NCBI GenBank assembly: GCA_012295275.1
Contig: CM022673.1
Span: 15,269,810-15,333,809 of the forward strand
Reading direction: 5' to 3'
From: Chrysomallon squamiferum
Lineage: Eukaryota; Mollusca; Gastropoda; Neomphalida; Peltospiridae
DNA: 64,000 bases
Below are positions 1 to 17,279 of this stretch, piece by piece. The stretch's first letter is position 1; each line of letters starts with the position of its first letter. A model generated the notes under the pieces. That model was not told where the DNA came from and did no database searches. It saw only the letters and a program-made list of their open reading frames with translations. Both the position numbers and the translations under genes were made by a program.

Positions 1-305
1 CTCTCGAGTTGAAACGATCAACATGCTGTCTATATAATATTTCATTAAAAAAGTTCACTGAGTTTATTTCTATAGCATGGCATGACCAAATGAGATCGAA
101 TGTTGACCGTGTTGTCTGTGTCATGTTTCACTGAGAAATTTTACTCTATTTATTTTCCACATAAGGGTACGGGCGAATGTATTGAATTGATTAAACTACA
201 GTCCGTGTAATGTTTCATTATCAAAATCTGTTTTCAAAACAATGCCATGGTCGAATGAGTTCAAACGATTAACACACTGTCTGCCTCATATCTTTCTGAA
301 AAAGC
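1..305. repeat. Degenerate tandem repeat, ~73-92 bp units, cut by the window edge
   Basis: Four related units begin near 6, 92, 184 and 257. Each starts with a variant of gagttgaaacgatcaac and then has gtctgtgtaatgtttcatt-like sequence; the ends of units 1 and 3 carry a gcatggtcgaatga-like segment. Divergence between copies is high, so the array is old. It may continue to the left. Confidence 0.6.
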
Positions 306-1839
306 GCCTCGCGTTTTATTTTTGTTAGAGTGATTTGAAAGACTGACAGAGAATTAATATACTGCGAACTAATGGTATCCAGACAAAACAAACGAATCAT
401 ATACATCGATATAATACCTATATAAATTATTTACACGCATATCGTTTTTGATCTGCTGAAATCGGGCTAAAATATAACATAAATAAATAAAATGGTATAA
501 ATAATTAAATGACTGCGCTTTTTATCCCACCATACATATATACTGAAATAGATTAGAAAGCTACATATATGTATGTACCTACAAATAAAAAAAATGTATA
601 CGGACATATATAGAGAAACTTATATTCAAAGTCAAGGACACTACTCACATTTCTGCATAATGTACACATGAATCTTTAATAACTAACATTTTGAAAAGTG
701 TTGATGTCTGAAATAAAACCTAGACGCCAATTTCAAGATAAAATATATAATAGTGGAACAACTGAAGTCATGAACAAATCAGTTTACTTTATGCTTGTTT
801 TTATGCTCAGAGACCAAATATTTTATATAGATTTTTTTTTTTTGCATTATGGTTATAAAAAAAGAAAAAAAAATAATATCACCATATCTTTATCGCTCGA
901 ACCTTAATGTTTGCGAGTAAATAAATACCTTATAACGATATTGGCTTTAAGTAATCATGAAGGAAATGCATATTATTGATTTCAAATAAATCATATACCT
1001 CCATTCAGGTTTGAGAGGGTTACATGAATGAAATTGTATTAACAAGATCAATTGTTCACAAGCGATCAAACCTAAGTTATGTGAAGAAAACAATCAATAA
1101 AAAATTAAAAAAAAAAAATTGTTTGTTTTTAAATATTCTCTGTACAGTCAGTGCTGCCTGAAACCATCACTACATTCCACTTCTACTACTAATTTGATGA
1201 AGACTTTTCTGTAAATAATAATGATGATGATAATAGTAATAATAATGATAATGACCAACTACAAGAAAAAAGTTGTAGTATTAGTAGTAGCTGTGGTAAC
1301 AATAGAGCAGCTGTAGTAGTAGTTCTAATAATAATAAGAAGAAGAACACCAACAACAGCAACAACTAGAATATGATAACAATGAAAACGAAGAAGATAAC
1401 AATGGAAAAGATGGCCATAATAAAAATTATGATAAAAATAATGTGAAGAAAGTGTTATTAGTAGAGACAGCGCATCGAACCAGGAAGTAACTATAAGTCA
1501 GTGCAAGTGTTATAACGACTTTTAAATTTGTATTTTAGTACCCACGGGAATAGCGTGTGGGGAGGCTGTATTAAGATTGATTAGTGACCACACGTCTGGG
1601 GCAGGCAGATAACAGAGATTCTGAGACAGCTAAATGCATTTAAATGACACAATTATGAGTCTTATGCTTTAAAATGTAAGACAAAAAAAAATGTATAAAG
1701 AAGCGATGGCTAGAATTGAGACAGAAATTTGGTTACATAAATGAAACATTAAACATAAAGAAAAGATGGAGAAGACGAATGAAAAAAAGAAAAAGAAAAA
1801 TAAAGAAAACGAAAAAAAGGAGGACAGTGCAATAGAGGA
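306..1839. other. AT-rich stretch without a recognisable gene
   Basis: No exon-like frame was recognised. Between about 1205 and 1450 the sequence is a degenerate trinucleotide mix (GAT/AAT, then TAG, then AAG/AAC), which looks like decayed microsatellite. Confidence 0.6.
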
Positions 1840-1860
1840 ATAATAATAATAATAATAATG

Positions 1861-1909
<49 letters not shown>

Positions 1910-2007
1910 TGAAGAAGAAAAAGAAAAAGAAGAAGAAGAAAAAGAAGAAGAAGAAGAAGAAGAAGAAGAAGAAGAAGAAGAAGAAGAAGAAGAAGAAGAA
2001 GAAGAAA
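1840..2007 (+). repeat. Compound microsatellite (AAT)n-(GAA)n
   Basis: About 68 bases of (AAT)n at 1840-1907 pass directly into about 97 bases of (GAA)n with a few A insertions, ending near 2007. Purine-rich GAA tracts of this length can form triplex DNA. The open frame over it is an artefact (poly-Ile, then poly-Lys). Confidence 0.9.
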
Positions 2008-4146
2008 GAATCAGAAAGCAGAAAACCTGTTTTGATAAGATGTAGTAGATATGATGTTCACTGCATGTTCGGTCATATGTTTTATATTTATTTTACATTT
2101 GGGAACGAATAAAGTTCCATCTGAGTATTCCGAACTGTATGTGTCTCTGCTCGTGAGAAGTGAAATGATTAGAAAACGCAGTGTAAGAAAATTAATTTAA
2201 CATCGCCTCAACATATTAACGGTTATTAGATTTCAAACTCGAGTGGTATAATGAAAACACTGAATGGTGAAATAAACTGCCGCTATTTCATAAGATTAAA
2301 AAAATAATTTAAAAACACAGGGAAAAAAATATGAAAGAAAAACTCATAATATGGGCATTGTCTGTGTCTGGAAATAATTAAATTAGAACATTACGGAGGA
2401 TCGATGGTACGACCGACCTATCGTTGTCTCAAGTGGATGCTCTATCTATGAACCTTAACGCTGGATACAAAGATGTTGTAATCTTTGGTACATATATACT
2501 GGAAATGAACGCTTGGAAAAAACGGAATAACATTAATTTTCATTTGCTTCAGTGATTTTCTTTTAAGATTTATAATTTTACAAGTTGTTAGACTAATGTG
2601 TAAAGTTCAAGCTATCCTCGCTTGACAAGTCGTATGAAAATCGTGATAAAAACATTAAAAATTAAAATTGCCAAGAGATATAGTTAAGTGTGAAAGATTG
2701 ACTGAAATATATATACAAGTTTGTTTAAAATTGAAAGAAGAAAAATACATTTCCATGAGCACTAGAAAAGAAATGGTAGATAGAAAGAGCGAGTTAGAGA
2801 GAGATAGAGTGTGAAAAAGGGAGTAAAAAATAGAGAGTGATGATAGAGAGAAAGATAGGGAAAGGTACACAGAAAAGTTTGAAAAACAAAGGCTGAGATA
2901 TATTTGTAAAGTTAATGACTGAATGAGAGGAATAATAGACAATGGATGGGAAAATACAAAGAAAGATAACTGATGAGAGAACGAAAAAGAAACGAAGAGG
3001 CATAATCAGACAGAGACACAAAGTTGAGACAAATAAACTGAAATATTTGCGTATGCGTGTTGTGCAAACAACTCCCACTATATACACAAATATATAAAAT
3101 TATATTAATTTTCATGTTTCCATGTTGCTGCAAATCACAATCATTATTCGTTACCGTTACTCGAGCTGTATATCAGCAAATCTATCTTGTATAAACTACA
3201 AATTACAGGGGTCTATTTACGTTGAATATCTCTGTCCTGGTGCCGCTTGTGCAAATTAAGTCCTCATAAAATACTCCTGCTTGCACAAACAAACTGTTGA
3301 TTCGAACGAAGCCGTTTACGTGATGTTTCGGCTTGGTCACGTACAGTGTGTAATGAAATCTCCATTCTCCGACAGCTATTGCTACGTAATTTGTCCTTGG
3401 ATTTAGCCATAGAGTTCAAAGAAGATGGAAGTTTCATGATGGAACACAGATTTAAATTTAACTTTGAGCGCGAAGGAAAGGAAATCCATTCATCAGACTC
3501 AGGAAAGAATCAATAGATCAAATAATGAACCAAGTATTTTTACATAAAACATATTTCAAAACTGTTCCGATATTTAGCCTTTAAAGTTTTCTTACTAAAA
3601 AAAAAAAAATTAATTAAAAAAAAGTAAAAAATAAAAATATTTCATTAAATAATACTTTTTCTTTAAAGTGTCCATGCTGCCAAATACGCAAGTAATTAAT
3701 ATCTTTTTTATTTTTGTTATTGAGATTCATACATGTAATTAAACTTATTATTATTTTCATACAAATAATTTCGAAATTTAATGAAAAATATTAACTTAAA
3801 TCTATGATAAATTCCAGATATAAATGCACAGTTGATTTCTGTATAGTAAGAATTTTATACATCACGTGTATTCGGTGTATATACATTAAGAATATACGTA
3901 GAATTTTACATATTTATCTTTGTCTTTACTTCTGGAATTATCAAAACTAATAATAAAATCAGAATGAACCTGTATTTTTTATCTGCTAAAACATCTGTCA
4001 AAACATCCGTTAGGTAAAGTTATTTGTAATCTATATTTGACAAAAGAAAATCTTTTGTACAACATGAGGTAATTCGTCTCGCTCGAGTCCTATCACGATC
4101 TGAACGAGAAAATGATTACTAACCAAACAATACTTATTTAATTTGT
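2008..4146. other. AT-rich stretch without a recognisable gene
   Basis: From 2700 to 3010 the plus strand is purine-rich with many GAGA words, which looks like a decayed (GA)n or a purine strand-bias tract. Overlapping minus-strand open frames here are Ser/Leu/Phe-rich and have no domain. The rest is plain AT-rich DNA. Confidence 0.55.
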
Positions 4147-4549
4147 GTGTATGTGTGCAAATTTCATGTACTAGTGAAATGTGTGTCAATAAACATATGT
4201 GTATGTGTTTGTATGTGTGTTAGCGCACATATACGTACGTATTTATGTGCGTGCTTCTCTGTTTATCCATCGATCCATCCAACTATCTGTATGTATGTGT
4301 ATGTGTATGTATGTATGTATATATGTATGTATGTATGTATATGTGAGCGTATCTGTGTATATGTATGTATCAATGGGTTTAATTGATTGTTTGTGAGGAT
4401 ATACATATGCATGTACGAGTAAACGGGTTTCTTTGTATCTGCGTGGATGTATGTATTTATATGAATATACTTTTCTGTATGTACGTCTGTATGTAGGTAT
4501 GCAAACACACATGTATGGAGAATGTAGGCAACATGCATTCATATATGTA

Positions 4550-4580
<31 letters not shown>

Positions 4581-4640
4581 TTGTGTGTATGAAAGTGGGT
4601 GGGTATGGGTGGGTGAGTGGGTGGTATTTATGTATGATTA
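4147..4640 (+). repeat. Degenerate TATG/TGTA repeat with (GT)n core
   Basis: A tetranucleotide-type TATG/TGTA region with many interruptions contains a pure (GT)n at about 4554-4588 and a GGTG-rich end. Open frames on both strands (Tyr/Val/Cys or His/Thr/Tyr rich) are repeat translations, not genes. Confidence 0.85.
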
Positions 4641-8540
<3,900 letters not shown>

Positions 8541-9125
8541 ATAGTATATATATATATATATGTCCAGCTATCCATCTTTCTATCTTTCTGTGTCTATTTT
8601 TCTATCTGTCTATATATCTATCTAAGTATCTGTCCATCTGTTTGTCTATCTATTTGTCTTTATGTCTATTTATTTATCTATCTATCTTTCACTATACCTA
8701 CCTACCTATCTACCTACCTACCTATCAGTCTACCTATCTACCTGCGGATCCGTCCATCCATCCATCCATCAATCCATCAATTCATCTAGCCATTTAACTG
8801 TCTATCTATCTCACTGTCTGTGTGTCTGTCCGTTTGTCTATGTATTTATGTACCTATGTAAGTTTTATCTATCTGTCTATCTATGTACGTATCTATACAT
8901 CTATAATCACGTCTGTCAAATTGTGTTTTGAATACTTTACCTTTCTTTCTCGACTACTTCAGTTTTCTTTTATTTCTCTCATTCATATCTCTTCTTCTAA
9001 TTTTATATATTAGAATGTTCGTTTGCCTGTTTGTACATCCACTTTCTCTATGTCTGTTTGTCTGTCTGTCTCTCTGTCTCTGTGTCATTCCCTCTCCCTG
9101 AAACTCTTTCTTTCTCTGTATATCA
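8541..9125 (+). repeat. (TA)n and long degenerate (TCTA)/(TCTG) tetranucleotide region
   Basis: A short (TA)n at 8548-8562 leads into about 350 bases of TATC/TGTC/TACC/ATCC words, then TCTG and TCTC words near 9050-9120. Open frames of Tyr-Leu-Ser type arise from the repeat. Confidence 0.85.
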
Positions 9126-11278
9126 GGTTAATACACTGTAAACGAGTTTTTTTCACTCGAACAAAGATTAAAATCAAATTGTTCTATTTTGTTCAAACGA
9201 ATTGTTAAGGTAACATGTTGTTTAGATTAGTTATCATCTGACGCGATCAGTAATCACAACAAACGAGACCACTCTAACACAGAAAATATCAAAACATCAA
9301 TGTCAGATGATAAATAACAGAAAGTGTTACAGTCACAAGCCAGTGAGTACTTTACGTATGTATGAGAATAAATCAACAAGTATTTGTTGCTATCTCGGTT
9401 ATACTGAATGAACAGATACAAGATTGATGGTGTTCTTTTAGGAAAGTTGACATGAATGCATTAGCGTCAATTAGTTGAAGTGTTTAAAAGCCCACCGCGT
9501 AGAATTCACATAATTTTCTTGCGACGATGTGGAAATAAGCACTGAATGAACGAATAAAAATTTCACCGCAACAAGCAAAAAAAAAAAAATAATAATAATA
9601 ATAAATAAATAAATAAATAGCCATTTTCAAAATAGTCATAATGGTTTGTCTTTTCCTTTTTTTTTTTTTTTTGTTGTTGTTTTTTAATGTATTTCTAATA
9701 ATTTTGATCACAGATTTATAGCATCTATAAAACTTATTAAAAATATAAAAGAAAAAGAAAAAGAAAATATAAGAAGAAAGAAAGAAAGAAAATCTATCTG
9801 AAATCATATTTGAACAATTCCGAATGACGTGATGAATGACGTTTCATTCTTGGTAACGGGTTACGAGAGGTATCTGTCAGCATTAGGCTAATAAGTGAAA
9901 CACATCTTTATCACAGACACACCCAGCTTCCAAAACAGCTATTTTAAAACTCTCTTGTCTTGCCCGGTTAACATAATACCTTGGTTACTAGATGATGTGC
10001 TATTCGTACGAGGAAATAAAAAATAAAAATAAAAAGAAAGAAATTGTTTCAAGTATATGTTCGGTTTTTTTTTTTTTTTTTTTTTTCAAAGTGACTTCAG
10101 TCTGAAATATTCATAGTGTATCGTAAATCAATACAGTTAATATGCCTATAAATCTTCTCAATTAGACAGCACAGAGAAAAATATTTACCGGGTAAAGAGG
10201 TTTATTTTTTTCCATTAGTATTTATCTCGATGTACGCGGTTTCAGAAATGGAAAGTGAACTATAATATTCTACATAAAAAAAAAAAAAAAAAAAAAATAT
10301 TGTTGCTTTTAAAATAAGATGAATGAACGAATGAATGAATCAGAGAAGAGGTTTATTGAAACGAAATGTTATTATTATTTTCTTAAAGTTCATTTATTGT
10401 TCTCTTTCACATTCAAAGAACGTAATCAGTAAATATATAGTTAAATAAGGAACAACACACATTAATTATGTAACAGAACATGATGTAAAAAATAGAAGAG
10501 GAAAAAGAACTCTGAACGAAACATCGGAACGTGTTATGTTTATGATACGCAGTACACCAACGCGTTTTGGCCTTGGCAGTAATTACCCACCGTATTCAAC
10601 CTTGATCGGAACTGTGCGTGGGATGAAAAGTGGTTAAACTGACCACACCACTTAAGACCACTAAGTTTCGTGCCAAACCATCAATGGATTTCCGAGAGTT
10701 CATTAAGACAGTCGCCCCTGCAGAGTATAGTCATCGAGTTACAAAGACAAATGCTGCGAATGATCACTCCCCCACATACAGTTTAACTGAACGAGCAATT
10801 CTCTTCAGAATCGGTCTTCAAGGATGCCAAAGGGCAGTTTCCAGTCTAAATTGTCCAAAGAGATTACGGACATCGGTTAAGACATGCGTCAAATAGGACG
10901 CGATATACAATGACTGAAGTTAATTAGAAGAACATGTTCTAGGAGCAGCAAGTTTTTCTGCAGATTACTTTGATGAATTGTCAAGTGGACTGGTTTAGCG
11001 TGCAAACCATTGTATTGATGTGGGCAAACAATCTCGGTGATTAAATACAAAGAAGGATTATAGACTGTCTTTTACAGTAGTTGTATATGAATGAAGATAC
11101 TGAATTGTCACCTTCAGTGTAATATTATATTACAATATGACTGAAATATTAAATTTATTAAATTATTTGTATAGATAGCATTTTCATTTAATATTTTACA
11201 CGCTTTTATCCTGATTTAGTTTAGATAAAGCATAAAATAAAACAGTTACATGCAAGCGACTCAAATAAACAAACAGAT
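9126..11278. other. AT-rich DNA with homopolymers; one GC-richer island
   Basis: Contains A/AAT/AAAT repeat at 9577-9619, poly(T) at 9656-9671 and 10068-10086, and poly(A) at 10276-10296. A less AT-rich island at about 10,540-10,900 holds an 88-residue open frame (10,630-10,896, plus) with no family I recognise. It could be an exon scrap or a decayed transposon. Confidence 0.5.
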
Positions 11279-11288
11279 ATATATATAT

Positions 11289-11332
<44 letters not shown>
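11279..11332. repeat. (TA)n microsatellite, ~54 bp
   Basis: TA dinucleotides with one A interruption near 11,301. Self-complementary and able to extrude as a cruciform. Confidence 0.95.
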
Positions 11333-11338
<6 letters not shown>

Positions 11339-12019
11339 TAAGAATAATCAGTCTGTTACATGGACCACAGACACTTTTATTTACGGTGTGCAGTAGACGA
11401 TCTTGTAAACGCATTTTACTTTGGAAGTGGGAAAACATTGACTTAGAATGAGTAGTATACTAGCATCGATTCACGGAGTAAGCTTACATTGCTGCTAGAA
11501 GGTACTGGTTATACCAGTTCCAATTAACTGGCTAATATTGAGACCACACACTGAAGTGCTTCTCTTAGATGAACAAATCTTACGCAGATAACCCCACTGT
11601 CTGCCCTGAACACACGTTCAAGTTGCTTTACAGAGCTAGTTTAAATCTTCCCCAACGCGATTTATTAGAGCAGTAGTAGAAAAGTGGCTAGAGTGGGAAA
11701 TATCCCAATTAGTCCAGAGAGGTGATTTGATTCTGTGACCCATTACATCGCAGGAGAAAGATAAGCCTCCGAGGTAAAACTTTGCACGTTGATTAAATCA
11801 TTTATTATCATTAATTTTGCTTTTACTATCAGCGCTGTTACTATTACCACTACATTAACAATAACAAATGCTGCTACTTCTACTACAATATTAAGCTACT
11901 GTTACATTAAAAGCAACAACTACATCAAAACTATTACAACTCGTTATATTAGTACTACTGTTTTTAGAATAATAAGTACCACTACTACTATTCAACAATA
12001 AATAATATTTATATTCTTA

Positions 12020-12192
12020 CTTCTGTGCTACTACTACTACTGTTTCTGCTACTAATACTAGTATTAAAACAACAGCAACTATACTACTACTACTACTACT
12101 ACTACAACTACTAGTACTATTACAACTACTAGTACTACTACTTCGGCTAAAGTTACTAGATTACTGCTAATAATAACAACAATAACAACGAC

Positions 12193-12241
<49 letters not shown>

Positions 12242-12290
12242 GTAATAATCAGGAGAAAAAGAAAAAGAAAAAGGAGAAGATGAAGAATGT
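12020..12290 (+). repeat. Degenerate (ACT)n, then (AAT)n and an A/G tail
   Basis: ACT/ACA trinucleotides at about 12,020-12,150 are followed by a clean (AAT)n near 12,196-12,248 and an AAG-rich end. A longer decayed ACT/ATT region precedes it from 11,800. Confidence 0.85.
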
Positions 12291-12592
12291 TTTAAAATGC
12301 TAGATAATGGATTCAAGTCACCGTCTTCTCTCCTATTTTCAGATTTTTTAAAACCGTTTCGTCCTTTTTCGCTCCTTTTACACTAACATTATCATTGCAC
12401 TGACAGACATACCAAGATTCTAGAAAAAGAATCCATGACTGATTTGCTTGAACATTCCGTTGTCAGCTGTGTGAGACTGTTGATTGATTGCTATAGCTAT
12501 CACAGTGACACCAGACATACCAATTAACAAGAAATCATCATTTTTGAACTGAGCTGAATGTCAAAATTTATACTGGAAATTCATGAAGAGAA

Positions 12593-12598
<6 letters not shown>

Positions 12599-12656
<58 letters not shown>

Positions 12657-12670
12657 ATACATAAATAAAC
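12599..12670 (+). repeat. (AAAT)n microsatellite, ~70 bp
   Basis: Nearly pure AAAT repeat. Such tails can mark the 3' end of a retroposed element, but no element body is recognised beside it. Confidence 0.9.
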
Positions 12671-13264
12671 CTGGCAGAATATTAACTGTTTCCATTTATA
12701 AAAAAAAGTGTGTATGTCTGTCAATATATGTTTTATGCGTTCTACGCATTATTGTTTTGTCGTCTATACTTTCAATGATCACCAATATTTTTTCTTTCTT
12801 TTCTTTCACTCGTTATAAAGATCAATACTTTTCCTGTGAAAACTGTCATGTGCATCCATCACGTACCAAGCTAGCAGCTAACACAAATATAACCATTCAT
12901 GGTTACTGATGCGGGCGATGGTTGTTCTACCCGAGGATATGTTCTTTGATGTCGTGATCATCAAGTAACTGATTTCAGATTATCTGTTTCATTACGGACA
13001 TATCAATATTCACTCCACATTTTATTATATTTTCTTCTTCTTTTTTTGCAAATCGACAGAATTTTTATTTTTGAAATAAATGAACTTAGACAAAACCTTG
13101 CTTTTTAATATTGTATAATAATAATAATAATAAAATAAAATCATACAAAAAATAATAAGCTGTAGCTTTTGAAAAATCGAATGTAGATATTGATTGTAAC
13201 GAGAAATAGTTTAGTCGATAGGGGCATCGAGGACATTTTTAGACGAACGAGCTACTCTTAGGCT

Positions 13265-13500
13265 AAACCATGCTAATGAGTATTAGTATTAGTCTGAGTA
13301 GTAGTAGTATTAGTAGTAGCGGTTTTGGCTGTAGTAGTAGTAGTAGAAGTAATGGCAGTGGTAGTAGTGATAATAAGTTGTAGAAGCAATAGTAGCAGCA
13401 GCAGTAGTTGTAGCAGTCGTAATGATAGTAGTAGTAGTAATAATGATAATACTGATTATGATTATGATGATAATAATGATAATAATTATGATGATCATAA
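13265..13500 (+). repeat. Degenerate (TAG)n and (GATAAT)n region
   Basis: TAG/GTAG words pass into GATAAT/GATGAT words. A 188-residue plus-strand open frame starts here (Val then Ser/Asn/Asp runs) and continues to 13,891; its non-repeat part has no recognisable domain. Confidence 0.8.
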
Positions 13501-15955
13501 TATATGGAAGGTGATGATGCTGGAAGTATTACTTAAATATCAGGATATATTGCCAGTCCTAAAACAGTTTGAAAGTTCTCAAAGAAATTTTTATTTTTAT
13601 TTTACGATTAACAAAGAAAAAAGAAAAAAAGAAAAAGAAAAAGAAAAAAAAGAAAAAGTTATGAAAGGGAAATTAATGAATGACTGTAACATTAAAGCCT
13701 TTGTATCTTTTGAACAATTTTATTTCATTAGTAAAGACTATATTAAAGCTTTCTTCTCTAACACTTTGATGATTTTTAACGTATTAAACTGCACCGGAAA
13801 TTATTTATCGTTTTATTACTGCGTCTACGTGTCGATGAACGTTTACCGTAAGATTTCACTTAAAAGCCTTTTAATTTTAAGTCAGAATTAACATATGAAA
13901 GTAATAGTAAGAAGTAGTATTGAGGAGGTAACAATAAAACAAATTAGTACAAGACAAAAAGGTTCTTAATTTACAGGCGAAGGTATTCGGTAATGTATGT
14001 ATATCGAAAAAGAAAATGAGAGTGGAAACCCGCTTCCGTTGTCAGAAATGGACTTTTTTTATATGTTTTTGTCAAAGGAAAAGACTTGTTATGCGGTTCT
14101 TGTTAAATAATTGACGGTGCTCTAGATGGGACGGAACATACCGAAACGAGAAATTGTTATTTATTTATTATTATTATTTTTTTTTTTATAACGCTTCCTT
14201 CTACACCTCAGCGCTTCGATCTGACGAATACACACATCTAGCGATGCTGGAGAAACCAGCAATATACAAACATGTCTACTCACAAGGGTACAGGTTCATA
14301 TTCATCTCTTTATGTAAGGAATAAATAAATCCACGGTCTGTGAGAAGCAATTTTAACGGTTACGTCACAATCTTCTGACATTTATCCTGCTTTATTACAG
14401 CAATCTGATTGCTGGAAGACGTCAGCACGAAATGCCACGTTAACATTTTTTTATTTTTTTTTATTTTGTAGATTACAGCTGGTGCTGCTGTTATCAGCGA
14501 AAAATTCACGATACCCATTAATTTTATACGATATACAGTAAACATCATGTTTATTGTCTGTTCGGCTGTTTACCGTTCATTTATTTTTGAACATTTCTAA
14601 GAAACCGTAAACTATTCAACTTGTTTGCGGCAGAATATCGCGTCTGTCTTACGTCGTGAGGATGGATATTTATTTTCATTTATGCTGAGTAAATCTATAT
14701 TTAGGGCAAAAAACATTAGGACTGATAGGGAAATGGCTGTTTGTTTCTTTCTGTTTTTTCGTCTTTGGTGTTCTGACAATATACGCTAGCCTGTATCATT
14801 GTTTGTCTGCTGAACTATGTGTATGCGAACGTATGTGTATATTTACATTCTGTGTAAAGTAGAATATGAACCAAAAAAACACAATAACAATAAATAAATA
14901 ACTAAATAAACTAAACTAACGAAATAAGATAAAGAAAACAGAAAGGCATGACTAAGTGAAAGAGAGAGATAGAGAGAGAAAAAAATATGAGGGAGAAAAA
15001 GCGATTAAATAGATTTGTTTCTTTATATTTCTGCTGAATTTTACTATAATCATAATGAAAAATAATTATACCAACCGAAATATAATGTAAATCAAGATTA
15101 ATAATCTTCATAAAGCCAGATTAAACTGAGATCGCTGAAAACAGAGAATAAACTAATGATATAGTCGGAGCTCGAATTTAAATTTTAAAAAAGTTCTAAT
15201 TGATATCAAACTGTTTTGATTTCCGTACCTCGCGTTGAATCCTTAATAAAACTTTGATTTCTATTGATTTTTAAGAATCGTTTGAGTACAGTTGATCGAT
15301 ACCACAAAATGGCATTTATTTAGTGCAATTAAGATAATTTACGGGTAGAGAAAGAAAAAATAAAAGAGAAAAAGGAAAAGACAGGCAATGTTTAAGGCAC
15401 ATCATTTTCTTTGTGTCAGACAGAACTCTAAATTAGACATCTAGGCAATCATCAACCACTTTTGATTTAATTACCTAGAATTTCCCGTTACAACATGTGC
15501 CCACAACTGTGGACATTTGTTTTCTATTCTAAGATGAAATGCATATACAACAGACTTTACGAGATTAGCTGAATGAAAGACGGCAACGGCTTTATGCATC
15601 TTAGCATCTTTTGTTTTTTTACTCCAGTAAACAGGGAATATATTTTGCTTGAAGTTGAATGAATAATTAAAGAAGAGATTTAAATCACGCTGCAGTAAAA
15701 CGTACAAAGTACATGCAGACATCTGACACTAGACGAGAGTATTCTACGTGTACGAGTCTCTTGTGCACACCTCTGTTTATTTATTAGTTAATGATTTCCA
15801 AAAATAAATTAAACACGAAGGATTTAATGCTATCTGAGGATCTGATAGCAGAATAAAAGTCACACGAATGTTTATGTATCTGTGTCTAACATGAAAATTA
15901 TATATTGATATATGAACTGTTTAGCAACATCATTGCATATTTGTATGTTTGCGAT
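13501..15955. other. AT-rich stretch without a recognisable gene
   Basis: Open frames are short and show no domain. There is a GAAAAA-rich tract at 13,615-13,670 and a short GAGA-rich tract at 14,955-15,000. Confidence 0.55.
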
Positions 15956-16140
15956 TTTAATATCAACGTGATGGAATATATTTAACGAAATCGTTAAATA
16001 TATTTTTATATTTCTGAATGTAATATCAAAGTCAAAATGAATATATGAATATACAAGAGAACTTAATTATAATATATACGAAAATGGTTTTAAATGTAAT
16101 ATCAAAGTCATATATGAAAGTATGGCTAAAATATTTAACG
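15956..16140. repeat. Three related ~60-80 bp units with a perfect hairpin
   Basis: The word aatgtaatatcaaagtca occurs at about 16,018 and 16,096, with a related ttaatatcaacgtgatgg at about 15,957. The first and third units end in AATATTTAACG-type sequence. Inside lies a perfect 14-base inverted repeat, 15,975-15,988 against 15,991-16,004, with a 2-base loop (aatatatttaacga / tcgttaaatatatt). Confidence 0.6.
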
Positions 16141-17183
16141 GAATAAGAACCTGCTTTCATTTTCATGTTCATGGTTATTAGGTGTCATGAATTATGACTG
16201 ATGATAATCTCAGACAGAAAATTTGTTATCGCCAAAGCAAAGGCTACTCTTATTGATTAGAAATCTAGCATATTTCACTTATCGCTTTCAATACACATGT
16301 AATGACCGAGCATTTTCATCTGCTGGTTTGTGGGGAGTTACCGTATTTACTCGATATATTTGCCATAAGATGATTTTGAGAAAAAGGTGTAAAAAATATA
16401 TTGTCACATCTCATATTTAACTTAAGTTTGAGCCATCACAATCAACAGCAAAGTGAACCATCTTTAATAAATTTGTTTTTGTATATACTGATTGCACACC
16501 TCACACTACATTTATATTATCTTTGCCAGCAGGAAACGGAAGACATATAAAAAATAGTATAACCTCATTTAATTCTTCAAAGAGAATAAATATACAGAGA
16601 AAATACGGTAGGAAAATGCCATCTCAGTCGAACGTAGCCGTTCTTAATACTATTTATCCTAAAGCATTATATATTACAAAGGTGTCTAATGGCGTATTTG
16701 TAAAGGCACGAATGATGACTGATAAAGGTTAATTAAATATACTAATAAAGAAACGTTATATTAGTCACGTGTTAGATCGTTCATTGATTGACTGATTGAT
16801 TCATTCACAAAGTATTAGTCGATCAAATATATTACGCAGTGAGCTGTAAGCATAATACGAATAAAAATATGTAAACCAAGTAAACATTTTGTGAGTTAAG
16901 TGGATAAAATCAGAGAAAACGTGTATATAAATATATATATATATATATCTGTAAGAAAAATAAAATGTATAAAAGAAAAATCTGTAAATATTACCTTTCT
17001 CAAGCTCCTAGTTCAGTTCAAAGTGCATGACAACAGCTTGTCAAATTCTATATCCATTTTTTCGAACTCCAGTATCTTTATAACATCTTTAGTATTTTTG
17101 TTTTCCGAATTTTTCTGAATATTTAAATAAGTTTAATGGAATTTAGTAATATGTTGCTGTATTTTAATGTCATTCACTTTTCT

Positions 17184-17279
17184 GGATTGTGTACGTTATT
17201 CTATATAAAAATAACAACTCGTGGATTCTGTAAGTTATTAGGTACAAAACACCATTGTCATGGATTCTGTACGTTATTC
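17184..17279 (+). repeat. Three-copy 39 bp degenerate tandem repeat
   Basis: The word ggattctgtacgttatt begins at 17,184 (one variant base), 17,223 (one variant base) and 17,262, giving two periods of exactly 39. The sequence between is diverged. Confidence 0.65.

Noticed and set aside
1858-2112. Poly-Ile/poly-Lys open frame
   Set aside because: Direct translation of (AAT)n and (GAA)n.
2655-3133. Three overlapping minus-strand frames rich in Ser, Leu and Phe
   Set aside because: Purine-biased plus strand keeps the complementary frames open; no domain or splice logic.
13325-13891. 188-codon plus-strand frame
   Set aside because: First third is TAG/GAT repeat; the rest has Lys/Glu runs from GAAAAA words and no recognisable domain or splice structure.
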